Part shown: positions 54,004 to 61,942 of the stretch, in pieces | How the letters are laid out: each line of letters starts with the position of its first letter | Numbering within the stretch: position 1 is the first letter of the stretch | Origin: Cyanobacteria bacterium SBLK | GTDB lineage: Bacteria; Cyanobacteriota; Cyanobacteriia; Cyanobacteriales; Spirulinaceae | Reading direction: 5' to 3' | DNA: 64,000 bases | Assembly (NCBI GenBank): GCA_017746715.1 | Contig: JAGHZQ010000041.1 | Location: 41,219 to 105,218 of the forward strand | Notes under the pieces: generated by a model | Seen by the model: only the letters and a program-made list of their open reading frames with translations | Told to the model about the DNA's origin: nothing | The model's database searches: none | Translations under genes and position numbers: made by a program

Positions 54004-54119
54004 CTTCTCTCCTCGGTCGATCCTCATTCCTTTCTTAGCAAAGATTCATGCTCGGCTACGGACAAGTCAATGTTTTATAAACTTAATTGATATTGAACCC
54101 GTTTTCCCCATATCCCGCA

Positions 54120-55130
54120 ATGAATGACAATCTGGCAAACCTAACCGATCGCGCGAATCCTCAAGCCATGCTGATTATTTCCCGGGCTCTATCGGCTGCG
54201 CGTCCGGCTCTCATTGGCTTTTTAGTGGCAAAAGGTGCAGAATTAAGTGGCGGGGTGGCTCACCCCATTTCCTTTTGTAATATCCTCTTCGTGGGTAATC
54301 TTTGCGCGTCCCTCGTCGTTGGTTTTTGGTTTGGTTTTGGCAATATCGCCAAAGACGTGCGATCGCTCGAGCCGAGAGCGGCGATCGGTTTGGGGATTAA
54401 TGGTTTCCTCTCCAGTATTTTAGCCGCTCTCATTTTTACGGGGTTGCAATACACCACCGTGACCAATACCGTTTTACTCGGACGCTTGGGACCTGTTTTA
54501 TTTGCCTTGGTGGGTGCCTTGCTTTTAGGCAAGAAAATTAAGCCCTTAGAATGGTTTGGCTTTTCTTTGATTGGCGTTGGCGTTGTAGCGATCGCCCTTA
54601 AAACCAGTAATTTTCAAATCAACAAAGGGGATCTTTTAATTCTCATTTCTACGGTTGTCTTTGCGGCTTCTTCCTTGGTCAATAAACTGATGATTGCTAA
54701 AGCGGCCTCCCTGCCTGTCGTCGTTTTTTCCCGTAACTTTTTATCCTCAATTATCTTCTTTTTTATTGCCATCCAACTATTCGGACCCGATCATTTTGCC
54801 GAGGCATTTAGCGGTAAACTTTGGATCGTCATGTCCATTTACGCACTAGTTCTCATTGTCTCTGCCCAGTTCCTTTGGTACGCATCCATCAAGCAACTCG
54901 ATTCGAGAGTGATCGGCCGCTTAACCGTACTCTCTCCCATTTTCGGCGTGACCTATGCGTTCATTTTAAATGGCGAACGTCCTTCGGGCCTGCAAATCGT
55001 GACCTTAATCGTCATTATTGCAGGGGTTTTAATTGCCAGTTTGGGCGGACAGAAAAAAGAAGAATCCAAAAAAGAAATGGAAGCGATGATAATGCAAGAG
55101 CCTCCAGAAAATGCCGCATCCGCACCTTAA
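54120..55130 (+). CDS. EamA/DMT-superfamily transporter
   Basis: The product is 336 residues from MNDNLANL (54120); the TTG further upstream is less likely. Ten hydrophobic helices in two EamA repeats are visible: AARPALIGFLVAKGAELSG, NILFVGNLCASLVVGFWFGF, AAIGLGINGFLSSILAALIF, TNTVLLGRLGPVLFALVGAL, then LILISTVVFAASSLVNKLM, FLSSIIFFFIAIQLFG, IVMSIYALVLIVSAQFLW and IVTLIVIIAGVLIASLGG. DMT proteins usually export amino acids or small metabolites. It shares a 116-base divergent promoter region with the ATP-grasp fusion and precedes the decarboxylase gene, so it may export the locus product (inference). Confidence 0.9.
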   Translation: MNDNLANLTDRANPQAMLIISRALSAARPALIGFLVAKGAELSGGVAHPISFCNILFVGNLCASLVVGFWFGFGNIAKDVRSLEPRAAIGLGINGFLSSILAALIFTGLQYTTVTNTVLLGRLGPVLFALVGALLLGKKIKPLEWFGFSLIGVGVVAIALKTSNFQINKGDLLILISTVVFAASSLVNKLMIAKAASLPVVVFSRNFLSSIIFFFIAIQLFGPDHFAEAFSGKLWIVMSIYALVLIVSAQFLWYASIKQLDSRVIGRLTVLSPIFGVTYAFILNGERPSGLQIVTLIVIIAGVLIASLGGQKKEESKKEMEAMIMQEPPENAASAP

Positions 55131-55154
55131 ATCAGTCACTAGCGATGCGACCCC

Positions 55155-55171
55155 GGCGAATTCAATTCGCC
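55155..55171. repeat. GGCGAAT inverted repeat, copy 1
   Basis: GGCGAAT-TCA-ATTCGCC preceded by GCGACCCC and followed by TAGGGAACGCGCA. The same element occurs at 56875-56891. After it the triple CAGTCAC(C) repeat runs up to the decarboxylase leader. Confidence 0.6.
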
Positions 55172-55226
55172 TAGGGAACGCGCATCAAACCAGTCACCAG
55201 TCACCAGTCACCAATGGTGAGTATTT

Positions 55227-56645
55227 ATGTTTAAAGCCTCTGATTATTTCAATGTCTTGCAGCAGATCGAACGGTTTTTTGTCAATTCTGCTGCGGGTAA
55301 ACCCGTTATTCAACCCCTCGATCCGGTTGATTTGAGAACCAAAATCGACCTCGATCTGCCAAGGGAGGGGATGTCTCTCATAGACTTGCAAAGTGAAATT
55401 ACCGACTATTTAACCCATGCGGTAAAAACGGCTCACCCGAGCTATTTTAACCAGCTTTGGGGAGGATTTAGCGCTCCTTGCTTTATGGGGGATATGGTGA
55501 GCAGTGTCGCCAATACTTCCATGTATACTTACGAAGTTGCCCCCGTTGCTACGGCGATCGAGAAAACTCTCGTTGCTAAAATGGGAAAATTAGTCGGTTT
55601 TGACAATCCTGAAGGACAGTTTACTACCGGGGGCAGTAATGGGAACTTGATGGCCATGGCGATCGCTCGCCATCAAGCGATTCCAGCCTTAAAACAAGAG
55701 GGAATGACCGCCGCTCCTCAACTTATCGCTTTTGTTTCCGAGGACGCGCATTATTCTTTTGCCAAGGCTGCCTCTCTACTGGGTTTAGGAAGTTCGCAAG
55801 TTTGGAAAATTCCTGTGGACGATCGGGGAAAAATGCGAGTTTCCGAGTTAGAGCGGCTCATTTCCGCCGCCCGAGAACAAAATGTTCGCCCTTTCTTTGT
55901 GGCAGCTACCGCAGGGACTACCGTGCGCGGTGCTTACGATCCGTTTGCAGAGATCGCCGCGATCGCCCGACGGGAAAAGCTCTGGTTTCACGTCGATGGG
56001 GCTTGGGGAGCGAGCGTTCTTTTGAGCGAAACTCATCGGCACTTAATGCAGGGAGCAGAGCAAGCGGATTCTGTTGTTTGGGATGCTCACAAAATGATGG
56101 GGATGACCCTCATGTGTTCGATTTTACTGGTGAAACAGCGCGGCATGATGGCGAATGCCTTTTCCAGCCGCGACACCGATTATTTGTTCCATACCGAGGA
56201 AGAAGAGCCGATGAATCTCGGCAATAGTACCATTCATTGCGGTCGTCGGGTGGATGCTCTCAAGCTCTGGCTGGCGTGGAAGCATTTGGGAGATCGCGGT
56301 TGGGAAGCGCTCGTCGATCGCTATTTTATGTTAGCAGCGCGATCGCAAGAGATTATCGAGAGTTGCGAATCGCTTGAGTTAGTTGTCCCGCGAGAGTCTC
56401 TCAATATTTGCTTTCAATACATCCCCAAAAACCCTCAGTTCGATCCCAACGATCTGACCCTAAAAGTCCGTCAAGTTCTTTTGTCTAAAGGGATCGCCAT
56501 GGTCAATTATGCCAAGATTGGCGAAAAAGTCGTCTTTCGCTTGGTCATTTGCAACAATCAAACTCGCCTAGCCGATCTCGAAGCCTTTTTTGAGGCATTG
56601 CTGGCGATCGCCCGTCAATTAGAAAGTAATATCAAATCCGGTTAA
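55227..56645 (+). CDS. PLP-dependent acidic amino-acid decarboxylase (cysteine sulfinate/aspartate type)
   Basis: The product is 472 residues of the group II PLP decarboxylase family. Key features: AHPSYFNQLWGG, NTSMYTYEVAPV, FTTGGSNGNLMAMAIAR, VSEDAHYSFAKAASLLGLG, ATAGTTVRGAYDP, FHVDGAWGASVL with the PLP-pairing Asp, and WDAHKMMGM with the Schiff-base Lys. The pattern (HYS-KA-A-LGLG, VQCGRRVD-like IHCGRRVDALKLWL) resembles animal CSAD/GADL1 more than bacterial glutamate decarboxylase. Products could therefore be hypotaurine, beta-alanine or GABA. With an ATP-grasp ligase and exporter next door, the amine may be ligated to another building block (inference). Confidence 0.85.
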   Translation: MFKASDYFNVLQQIERFFVNSAAGKPVIQPLDPVDLRTKIDLDLPREGMSLIDLQSEITDYLTHAVKTAHPSYFNQLWGGFSAPCFMGDMVSSVANTSMYTYEVAPVATAIEKTLVAKMGKLVGFDNPEGQFTTGGSNGNLMAMAIARHQAIPALKQEGMTAAPQLIAFVSEDAHYSFAKAASLLGLGSSQVWKIPVDDRGKMRVSELERLISAAREQNVRPFFVAATAGTTVRGAYDPFAEIAAIARREKLWFHVDGAWGASVLLSETHRHLMQGAEQADSVVWDAHKMMGMTLMCSILLVKQRGMMANAFSSRDTDYLFHTEEEEPMNLGNSTIHCGRRVDALKLWLAWKHLGDRGWEALVDRYFMLAARSQEIIESCESLELVVPRESLNICFQYIPKNPQFDPNDLTLKVRQVLLSKGIAMVNYAKIGEKVVFRLVICNNQTRLADLEAFFEALLAIARQLESNIKSG

Positions 56646-56739
56646 TGAGCAAACATTTATTACAACCCTGAACTGAGGTATTGTGCTCATTCTTATGGGT
56701 TAGAAAAGCACTTTTAGATGTAGAGAAAATGGAAATATA

Positions 56740-57012
56740 GCGAAGCCCTGCGCGGAGGTCACTGAGCGGTGTCGAAGTGGGGGTCTGCGGTCAGACCCCG
56801 CGTCGGCGACAGACGCAAGGGAATGCTGACCAAGAGAGGGGGCGGCGCTGCGCCCTCAGTGGCAGTGCGACCCCGGCGAATCGAATTCGCCTAGCGGTCA
56901 GACCCCGGTGTTCGCGAAGCGTTCCCGTAGGGAGTAGGTTTCCTCACCTAGGGAATGCTGACCAAGAGAGGGAACGCGCACTGTTGGGTTTCCAAGGGGG
57001 CTAGCCCCCTTG
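56740..57012. repeat. GC-rich mosaic of intergenic repeats
   Basis: This block contains repeated motifs: GGGAATGCTGACCAAGAGAG twice (56819 region and 56951 region), CGGTCAGACCCCG twice, the GGCGAAT-CGA-ATTCGCC inverted repeat (56875-56891), and a final perfect 20-base palindrome with arm CAAGGGGGCT (56993-57012). It is much richer in GC than the flanks and has no credible gene. The last palindrome could stop transcription of the decarboxylase, though no T-run follows. The rest of the 930-base gap 56646-57574 is AT-rich. Confidence 0.7.
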
Positions 57013-57303
57013 TGACTTATGCTTTTGCAGATCGTGTAATGAATTGATTAATCTCTAGATTTTACCCAATATTAATTATAATCTATTTTCCGGATTTGAT
57101 ATAATATACAGGAAAACCTCTCAGTTTCCTCTTAATGGGCGATCGGCGCGGTTTTTTGGCGCATTTAAAACAGGCTGGTTTCAGTCAAGAACAAATCGAA
57201 ACGAGCAAAACCGTATTACAAGGAAAGTAAAGCGATCGCAAATTTGCGATCGTATCATTCATTTCGTTCTGTTTCGGTACATTGCGTTTTGTTGAGAAAA
57301 AAT

Positions 57304-57321
57304 AGTTTTGCAAACAAAACT
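57304..57321 (+). other. AGTTTTG hairpin
   Basis: AGTTTTG-CAAA-CAAAACT is a perfect 7-bp stem with a 4-base loop in an AT-rich stretch upstream of the flavodoxin-like gene. It may be an operator or a weak terminator. Confidence 0.35.
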
Positions 57322-57433
57322 CGGTAAATTCAATATTGGCGCGATTTGCTTTCAATTCTTTCAATTTGCGTTAATTCTCTCGCAATTAATTTCAATCTAG
57401 AGTAGAAAAACATTTCCCAATTATAAAAAACTG

Positions 57434-57449
57434 CCTCAATATATTGAGG
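57434..57449. promoter_or_regulatory. Perfect 16-bp palindrome upstream of flavodoxin-like gene
   Basis: CCTCAATATATTGAGG is a perfect palindrome. Its right half continues into a direct repeat, ATATTGAGGAAAAA at 57441-57454 and again at 57454-57467. The second copy supplies AGGA before the leader ATG at 57468. This looks like an operator or a translation-control site for the small leader frame and the flavodoxin-like gene. Confidence 0.45.
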
Positions 57450-57467
57450 AAAAATATTGAGGAAAAA

Positions 57468-57515
57468 ATGACCAAGAAATCAGCAACATTGAAGGGAAAG
57501 AACTCTAGAGAGTGA
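57468..57515 (+). CDS. Possible 15-residue leader peptide
   Basis: ATG 57468 with AGGA seven bases upstream encodes MTKKSATLKGKNSRE and ends with TGA that overlaps a GTG start (GTGA, 57512-57515) in frame with the flavodoxin-like protein. The coupling geometry is typical of translated leaders, but so short a frame can arise by chance. Confidence 0.3.
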   Translation: MTKKSATLKGKNSRE

Positions 57516-57574
57516 CGCAGGCGATCGCATCTCTTGATTTTTACAAAAAAACATTCAATTTCTATTCTACGCTC

Positions 57575-58333
57575 ATGACAGAACAATTAACTCGAATTAC
57601 CGCCCATCAATGCGAAAATGCCCCTACAAAATATGACGATTTGAAGGCACTTTTTCTCAATTGTACCCTCAATCGAACTCCGATTTTATCCCATACTCGC
57701 GGAGTCATTGATATTGCCAAAGGCATTTTTGAAACCAATGGGGTACAAACGAAAGTCATTCGTCCGGTGGATTACGAAATTCCGGCGGGTTTGGGGTTAG
57801 ATATGTCAGAAACGGATGAATGGGAAAAAGACGACTGGCCGCAAATCCAAAAAGAAATTGATGCGACGGATATTTTAGTCCTTTGTACCTCGGTTTGGCT
57901 CGGAGAGAAAAGCTCGGTTTGCAATCGCGTTTTAGAACGAATGTATGGATATACCCATCTTTTCAATGATAAAGGTCAGTATCGCGATTATGGGAAAGTG
58001 GGTGCAACCCTCATTACGGGAAATGAAGATGGGGTGAAACACTGCGCGATGAATATTCTCTTTTCTCTCTCCCATATCGGTTATACCATTCCTCCCCAAG
58101 CAGATGCGGGTTGGTTGGGAGAAGTCGGGCCCGGTCCATCTTACTTAGATCCGGGATCCGGCGGTCCGGCAAATGATTTTACCAATCGCAATACGACATT
58201 TTTAGTCTGGAACTGCATGCACCTTGCCAGAATGTTAAAAGATAATGGCGGCATTCCGGGACATGGCAATCAACCGGATGTTTGGGATGCGGGTTGTAAA
58301 AGCGATTTCAAAAATCCGGAACACAAGCGATAA
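57575..58333 (+). CDS. Flavodoxin-like NADPH-dependent FMN reductase-type protein
   Basis: The product is 252 residues from MTEQLTRI; a GTG start at 57512, coupled to the leader frame, would add 21 residues. The fold is that of PF03358-type flavoproteins: LKALFLNCTLNRTPILSHT (phosphate-binding loop), DILVLCTSVWLGEKSSVCNRVLERM, VGATLITGNEDGVKHCAMNILFSLSHIGYTIPP in pattern. The N-terminal NCTLN(R)xP motif is shared with the fused domain of the ATP-grasp protein (NCTLKKSP), so the two are likely paralogues and may act in one pathway. The C-terminus (DVWDAGCKSDFKNPEHKR) is polar. Confidence 0.85.
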   Translation: MTEQLTRITAHQCENAPTKYDDLKALFLNCTLNRTPILSHTRGVIDIAKGIFETNGVQTKVIRPVDYEIPAGLGLDMSETDEWEKDDWPQIQKEIDATDILVLCTSVWLGEKSSVCNRVLERMYGYTHLFNDKGQYRDYGKVGATLITGNEDGVKHCAMNILFSLSHIGYTIPPQADAGWLGEVGPGPSYLDPGSGGPANDFTNRNTTFLVWNCMHLARMLKDNGGIPGHGNQPDVWDAGCKSDFKNPEHKR

Positions 58334-58439
58334 TTCCCGTTTGTCAAGTGCGATCGCGTCCCTTGAAAATCATGAAAATAAGGGCGCGATCGCAAAGCGT
58401 GGTGTTAGCCGTATCGCTTGTTTGAATTAGATACTTAAG

Positions 58440-58838
58440 TTAAACCTTCAATTTGCGCGATCGCTTCTCGGGGTGTTTTGTCTCCATTAATAACGGCGAG
58501 TATTCCGGGGAGATATTCATCCATCATCATCACGTTGGGATAAACAATTTGTTTGATGAGTGCGGGGGTGAGGCGATCGCTTTCTACGTCGATGCTGGTT
58601 TTGTAGCGAATTTCTCCATCCTCGAAGTCTAACTCGAAATTCCCTAAAATTTAAAATTGTTCCATAATTAGCGCGAGTAATAAATTCAGCTAAATCGAGG
58701 CGTTTTTCTTCAGGGACGGGAATAGGACAACCCGAATAAAAGATGAGTTGTTGACGATCTTCTCGAGTTTGCAAAAAGCAAGTCCATTGACCGTTATTTC
58801 CCTCAAAACCCAAACGCAAAATCGACAATAGTAGTCAT
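58440..58838 (-). pseudogene. Frameshifted YbjN-like C-terminal copy joined to an antitoxin 5' end
   Basis: Read on the minus strand, LRLGFEGNNGQWTCFLQTRE, then FITRANYGTI and, after a frameshift near 58640, the segment matching IRYKTSIDVEGDRLTPALV up to REAIAQIEG copy the last ~120 residues of the YbjN-like gene at 60450-61577. At its 5' end the bases ATGACTACTATTGTC match the start of the antitoxin-like gene at 60271, followed at once by YbjN sequence. The copy is therefore a deletion junction plus an indel, not a working gene. The 58334-59007 gap contains no other gene I can support. Confidence 0.8.
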
Positions 58839-59007
58839 GGTAACGGGAAATCGAATGTTGTTATCTTTAATTATGCTTGATGGAAAGGAGATCGCAGAAG
58901 TTTATGAATTTTTCTTCAATTTAGGCAGTTGCCGAGCAAAGTCGAGGTGTTGACAAGCGTTGAGAGCTACAATACACTTATACTCAATACATTGGGAGGA
59001 CTGCACC

Positions 59008-59856
59008 ATGTCGGCCAAACTCGTCCAAGAACAATCCACTCAGATTAATGAACTGACTCCAGTTCAACAGGACGATCTGACTCCTTCGATGCCTCCTACC
59101 GATTTACCTTATGACGACGGAGAACCTTTGGAAAGCAATCGACACCGCATCGCCATGAATGTTTTGATTGAAGGTGTACATCAAGCATATCAGGGACGAG
59201 AGGATTATTTTGCGGGTGGTAATATGTTTGTCTACTACAGTAGCCAACAGGTCAGAAATCGGGATTTTCGCGGGCCTGATTTTTTTGTAACTTTGGATGT
59301 GGATGGACGAGAAGAGCGCCGCAGTTGGATACTGTGGGAAGAGATGGGACGCTATCCCAATGTGATTGTTGAGCTAATGTCTCCTTCAACGGCAAGCCAG
59401 GATACGGGAGTAAAAAAAAGGCTTTACGAACAAACTTTTCAGACGCGAGATTATTTTGTTTACGATCCCTTCGATCGCGAGTCTTTGCAAGGATGGCATT
59501 TGGGATCGAACGGACGTTATGACGCGATCGCACCGGACGATCGCGGTTGGTTGTGGTGCGAGACGTTGGGGTTATGGGTGGGACTATGGGAAGGGGAAAT
59601 TTTACGGGAAACGGCGACTTGGGTGCGATTTTACGATCCCGATGGGAATTTGATTTTATTGGGAACAGAACAAGCAGAATACGAACGACAGGAGAAAGAA
59701 CGAGAACGACAGGAGAAAGAAGCGGCGCAACAAAGAGCCGATCTCGCTGAGTCTAATTTACAGGAGAAGGAGGAGGAGCTCGCTTCTCTCGAAGAACACC
59801 AGCAAAAAATGCGCGATCGCTTGCTTGAATTAGGGGTCGATCCCAATACTTTGTAA
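59008..59856 (+). CDS. Uma2 family nuclease-like protein with coiled-coil tail
   Basis: The start is at MSAKLVQEQ (59008) with GGGAGGA upstream; the in-frame extension to 58960 is not needed. The product is 282 residues. The Uma2 (DUF820) domain spans ~50-210: GNMFVYYSSQQVRNRDFRGPDFFVTLD with the catalytic Asp region, VIVELMSPSTASQDTGVKKRLYEQTFQTRDYFVYDP in pattern. The last ~60 residues are a Glu/Gln-rich coiled coil (RQEKERERQEKEAAQQRADL) ending MRDRLLELGVDPNTL. Many cyanobacterial Uma2 proteins share this tail. A second copy of only the tail lies at 60330-60406. Confidence 0.9.
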   Translation: MSAKLVQEQSTQINELTPVQQDDLTPSMPPTDLPYDDGEPLESNRHRIAMNVLIEGVHQAYQGREDYFAGGNMFVYYSSQQVRNRDFRGPDFFVTLDVDGREERRSWILWEEMGRYPNVIVELMSPSTASQDTGVKKRLYEQTFQTRDYFVYDPFDRESLQGWHLGSNGRYDAIAPDDRGWLWCETLGLWVGLWEGEILRETATWVRFYDPDGNLILLGTEQAEYERQEKERERQEKEAAQQRADLAESNLQEKEEELASLEEHQQKMRDRLLELGVDPNTL

Positions 59857-60010
59857 TCGAGATCGCTTCTCTCAAAAAATAATGACACAACTTTGCCTTT
59901 CTCTTTCTTGCAGTGCGATCGCTATGAAATACCCAACAATTCAAACCCAAGATTCTAAAGGAAAAGGGTGAAAATGATGCGGCGACAGTGGTTGGTATCG
60001 AGCAAGTACA

Positions 60011-60271
60011 TTAAAATTCAGCTTGAGAGCGGTTATCATAAACCAATTGGAGGCAATCTTCAAAGTCGTCACCTTGCCAAGTGCCAGCAAATTCTAACAA
60101 ATCTTTGGCTTTAGAACCGCGTAAAATAGGTTCGCTATCTTGGTTAGAAAGAGGTACGGATTTAATCGAGTTAGCGTTTTGTTGGGTTTGGAGATATTTG
60201 AGGGTTTTCTCTAAAATTGATTCTGGTGCCGTCTCGATCGCGGCGAGGAGTTGTTCTTTAATAGTAGTCAT
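60011..60271 (-). CDS. Antitoxin-like small protein (DUF2281-like)
   Basis: The product is 86 residues from MTTIKEQLLAAIETAPESI (60271); the open frame further upstream is chance read-through of repeated DNA. The N-terminal helix pair (LEKTLKYLQTQQNANS) and a C-terminal segment ILRGSKAKDLLEFAGTW, DDFEDCLQLVYDNRSQAEF resemble small cyanobacterial antitoxins that precede PIN or RelE toxins. No toxin gene follows; downstream is the end of the Uma2 gene on the other strand. It may be an orphan antitoxin. The same start sequence is present in the broken copy at 58838. Confidence 0.6.
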   Translation of the reverse strand: MTTIKEQLLAAIETAPESILEKTLKYLQTQQNANSIKSVPLSNQDSEPILRGSKAKDLLEFAGTWQGDDFEDCLQLVYDNRSQAEF

Positions 60272-60329
60272 GGTAACGGGTGATTGATGGTTGTTATCTT
60301 TAATTATGCTCGATGGAAAGGCGATCGCG

Positions 60330-60406
60330 ATCGCTTCCCTCGAAGACCAACGACAAAAAATGCGAGATCGCTTGCTTGAATTGGGTGTCGCTCCCGATAC
60401 TTTGTA
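60330..60406 (+). pseudogene. Uma2 coiled-coil tail remnant
   Basis: LEDQRQKMRDRLLELGVAPDTL and a stop codon at 60404-60406 repeat the last 22 codons of the Uma2 gene ending at 59856 (LEEHQQKMRDRLLELGVDPNTL). Nothing of the nuclease domain precedes it. The following bases contain a 41-bp tandem duplication (CTCCCGATACTTTGTAACTT onward, twice, to about 60470). Confidence 0.75.
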
Positions 60407-60449
60407 ACTTAGCCTTCGATTTGCGAGATCGCTCCCGATACTTTGTAAC

Positions 60450-61577
60450 TTAGCCTTCGATTTGCGAGATCGCTTCTCGGGGTGTTTTTTCTCCATTAAT
60501 CACGGCGAGTATTCCGGGAAGATATTCATCCATCATCATCACGTTGGGGTAGACGACTCGTTCGACAAGTGCGGGGGTGAGGCGATCGCCTTCTACGTCG
60601 ATGCTGGTTTTGTAGCGAATTTCTCCATCCTCAAAGTCTAACTCGAAGTTGCCCATGACGGTGCCGTAGTTAGCGCGGGCGATAAATTCGGCGATCGCTT
60701 GGCGTTTGTCTTCGGGGGCGGTTTGGGGGCAAATGGAGTAAAAGAGCATTTGTTTTTCGCTTTCTCGCACTCGGGCGTAACAATTCCATTCGCCGTTGTC
60801 TCCTTCAAAACCGAGGCGCAGGGCGGTTTCTCCTTCGACGCGGAGGAATGACCAGTCATCTTGGGTAAAGAAGCGGATGAGGGTCTCGAAGAGGGAGGTG
60901 TTGGGGGTTGTACCGTTGTTGGGGGTGAGGGCGTTATTGAGGGCGTTACCGAGTTCTGCGGTGGCGTTTTGGGCGATCGCGTCCATCTGTTGCACGAGGA
61001 ATTGTTCGAGGGACTCGGCAAATTCATCGACGGTTTCGGGGTCGGTATCGGCGGCGATCGCGGGGAGGTTGGCGGCGGCCCAGTCTTGGAAGTAGTTTTG
61101 GATGGCGGTAGAAATTTCGGCTTCGCTGAGGTCTTCTCGCAGGAGAGTGCTGGGACTGATATGACTCCACAGGGTGCGATAGCCGATTTCTTCTCCGTTT
61201 TGGCGTTGTTTGACGCTGAGGGCGAACCAGTTTTCGCTGGCGAAGAGGGGGTGTTGGGGTTGGTCTCGGTTGAGTTGTTCGAGGTATTGGAGGAGTTTTT
61301 CGCGATCGCTGGTGTGGGGGGTGAGGTGGGGGAGGTGTTGGGGATGGAGGAGGGCTGAGATCTCGATATCGCGATCGCTTTCAAAGGGTACGTTTTGGCG
61401 ATCGCTTCGGGTTTGGGGTTTGAGGTTGAGGAGGTTTTCTGTTTCGATGCGTTGGTAGGTTTCCCAGTCTACCAAGAAGGTTGCATAGCACTCTGGGATG
61501 GTGCGATCGCTTTGGTTTAAGGAAATGCTAATAATTGTTAGCTCGATTCCTTGTTGTAGAAAAATTTTGCTGTTCAC
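60450..61577 (-). CDS. YbjN-domain protein with unusual N-terminal half
   Basis: The product is 375 residues. The C-terminal ~130 residues (DDWSFLRVEGETALRLGFEGDNGEWNCY in pattern, AIAEFIARANYGTVMGNFELDFEDGEIRYK, VYPNVMMMDEYLPGILAVINGEKTPREAI) form a YbjN domain, a type III chaperone-like fold. The N-terminal ~110 residues (ATFLVDWETYQRIETENLLN, HPQHLPHLTPHTSDREK) and a middle helical part are unassigned. The N-terminal sequence recurs in decayed form at 63650-63770, fused to a Hint-domain toxin gene, and the C-terminal half recurs at 58440-58830. YbjN-like proteins are often chaperones or immunity-like partners; a link with the nearby toxin remnants is plausible but unproven. Confidence 0.75.
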   Translation of the reverse strand: MNSKIFLQQGIELTIISISLNQSDRTIPECYATFLVDWETYQRIETENLLNLKPQTRSDRQNVPFESDRDIEISALLHPQHLPHLTPHTSDREKLLQYLEQLNRDQPQHPLFASENWFALSVKQRQNGEEIGYRTLWSHISPSTLLREDLSEAEISTAIQNYFQDWAAANLPAIAADTDPETVDEFAESLEQFLVQQMDAIAQNATAELGNALNNALTPNNGTTPNTSLFETLIRFFTQDDWSFLRVEGETALRLGFEGDNGEWNCYARVRESEKQMLFYSICPQTAPEDKRQAIAEFIARANYGTVMGNFELDFEDGEIRYKTSIDVEGDRLTPALVERVVYPNVMMMDEYLPGILAVINGEKTPREAISQIEG

Positions 61578-61598
61578 AAGAAAGTAAAAACCATTAGT

Positions 61599-61916
61599 TT
61601 AAATCAGTGCAACTTGCTCGATAGACTTAGAAAAACCGAGTTTTTCAATCAATTCTTCTGCTTCTTCTCTTTTTAATGAACAATCACAGTCATATTGTTT
61701 TTTGTCTTTAGGAACTGAATCTGACCAATCTGCAAAGTGCAGTTGGTATAAAACATCCAATAAAAAATTCTCGTCTTCTATTTCCAACAAATTCTCTTCC
61801 CAAAGATCGGAACATTTTTGAGACCATTTGGTTAGCTCTAAGGAAGTTAAGGCGTTGGCCAACCAAGCACTAATTTTCTGTGCGACTTCTTGCTTGGTTA
61901 GTGTGCGATCGCTCAT
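61599..61916 (-). CDS. Small unknown protein, possible immunity protein
   Basis: The product is 105 residues: MSDRTLTKQEVAQKISAWLAN, then SLELTKWSQKCSDLWEENLLEIEDENFLLDVLYQLHFADW in pattern and a C-terminal EEAEELIEKLGF. It is acidic and helical and carries no known motif. Size, charge and position next to an Imm26 protein and a Hint toxin remnant fit a polymorphic-toxin immunity protein. It starts 26 bases from the stop of the Imm26-type gene, in the same direction, so the two are likely in one transcript. Confidence 0.55.
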   Translation of the reverse strand: MSDRTLTKQEVAQKISAWLANALTSLELTKWSQKCSDLWEENLLEIEDENFLLDVLYQLHFADWSDSVPKDKKQYDCDCSLKREEAEELIEKLGFSKSIEQVALI

Positions 61917-61942
61917 AGTTTTAATCTATTTGTTCTTTTCTG

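Noticed and set aside
56777..57004. Plus-strand frame of 75 codons in the GC-rich block
   Set aside because: It runs through repeated elements (NADQERGR and NADQERER units arise from the repeats) and has no ribosome site.
57135..57230. 31-codon frame MGDRRGFLAHLKQAGFSQEQ and on
   Set aside because: It reads like a plausible small protein or gene fragment, but it has no ribosome site, family or conservation evidence available here; left unannotated.
60638..61458. Long frames on both strands overlapping the YbjN-like gene
   Set aside because: Ser/Pro/Thr-rich or Gly/Val/Glu-rich translations typical of shadow frames; the YbjN frame has clear domain similarity and a decayed paralogue in the same frame.
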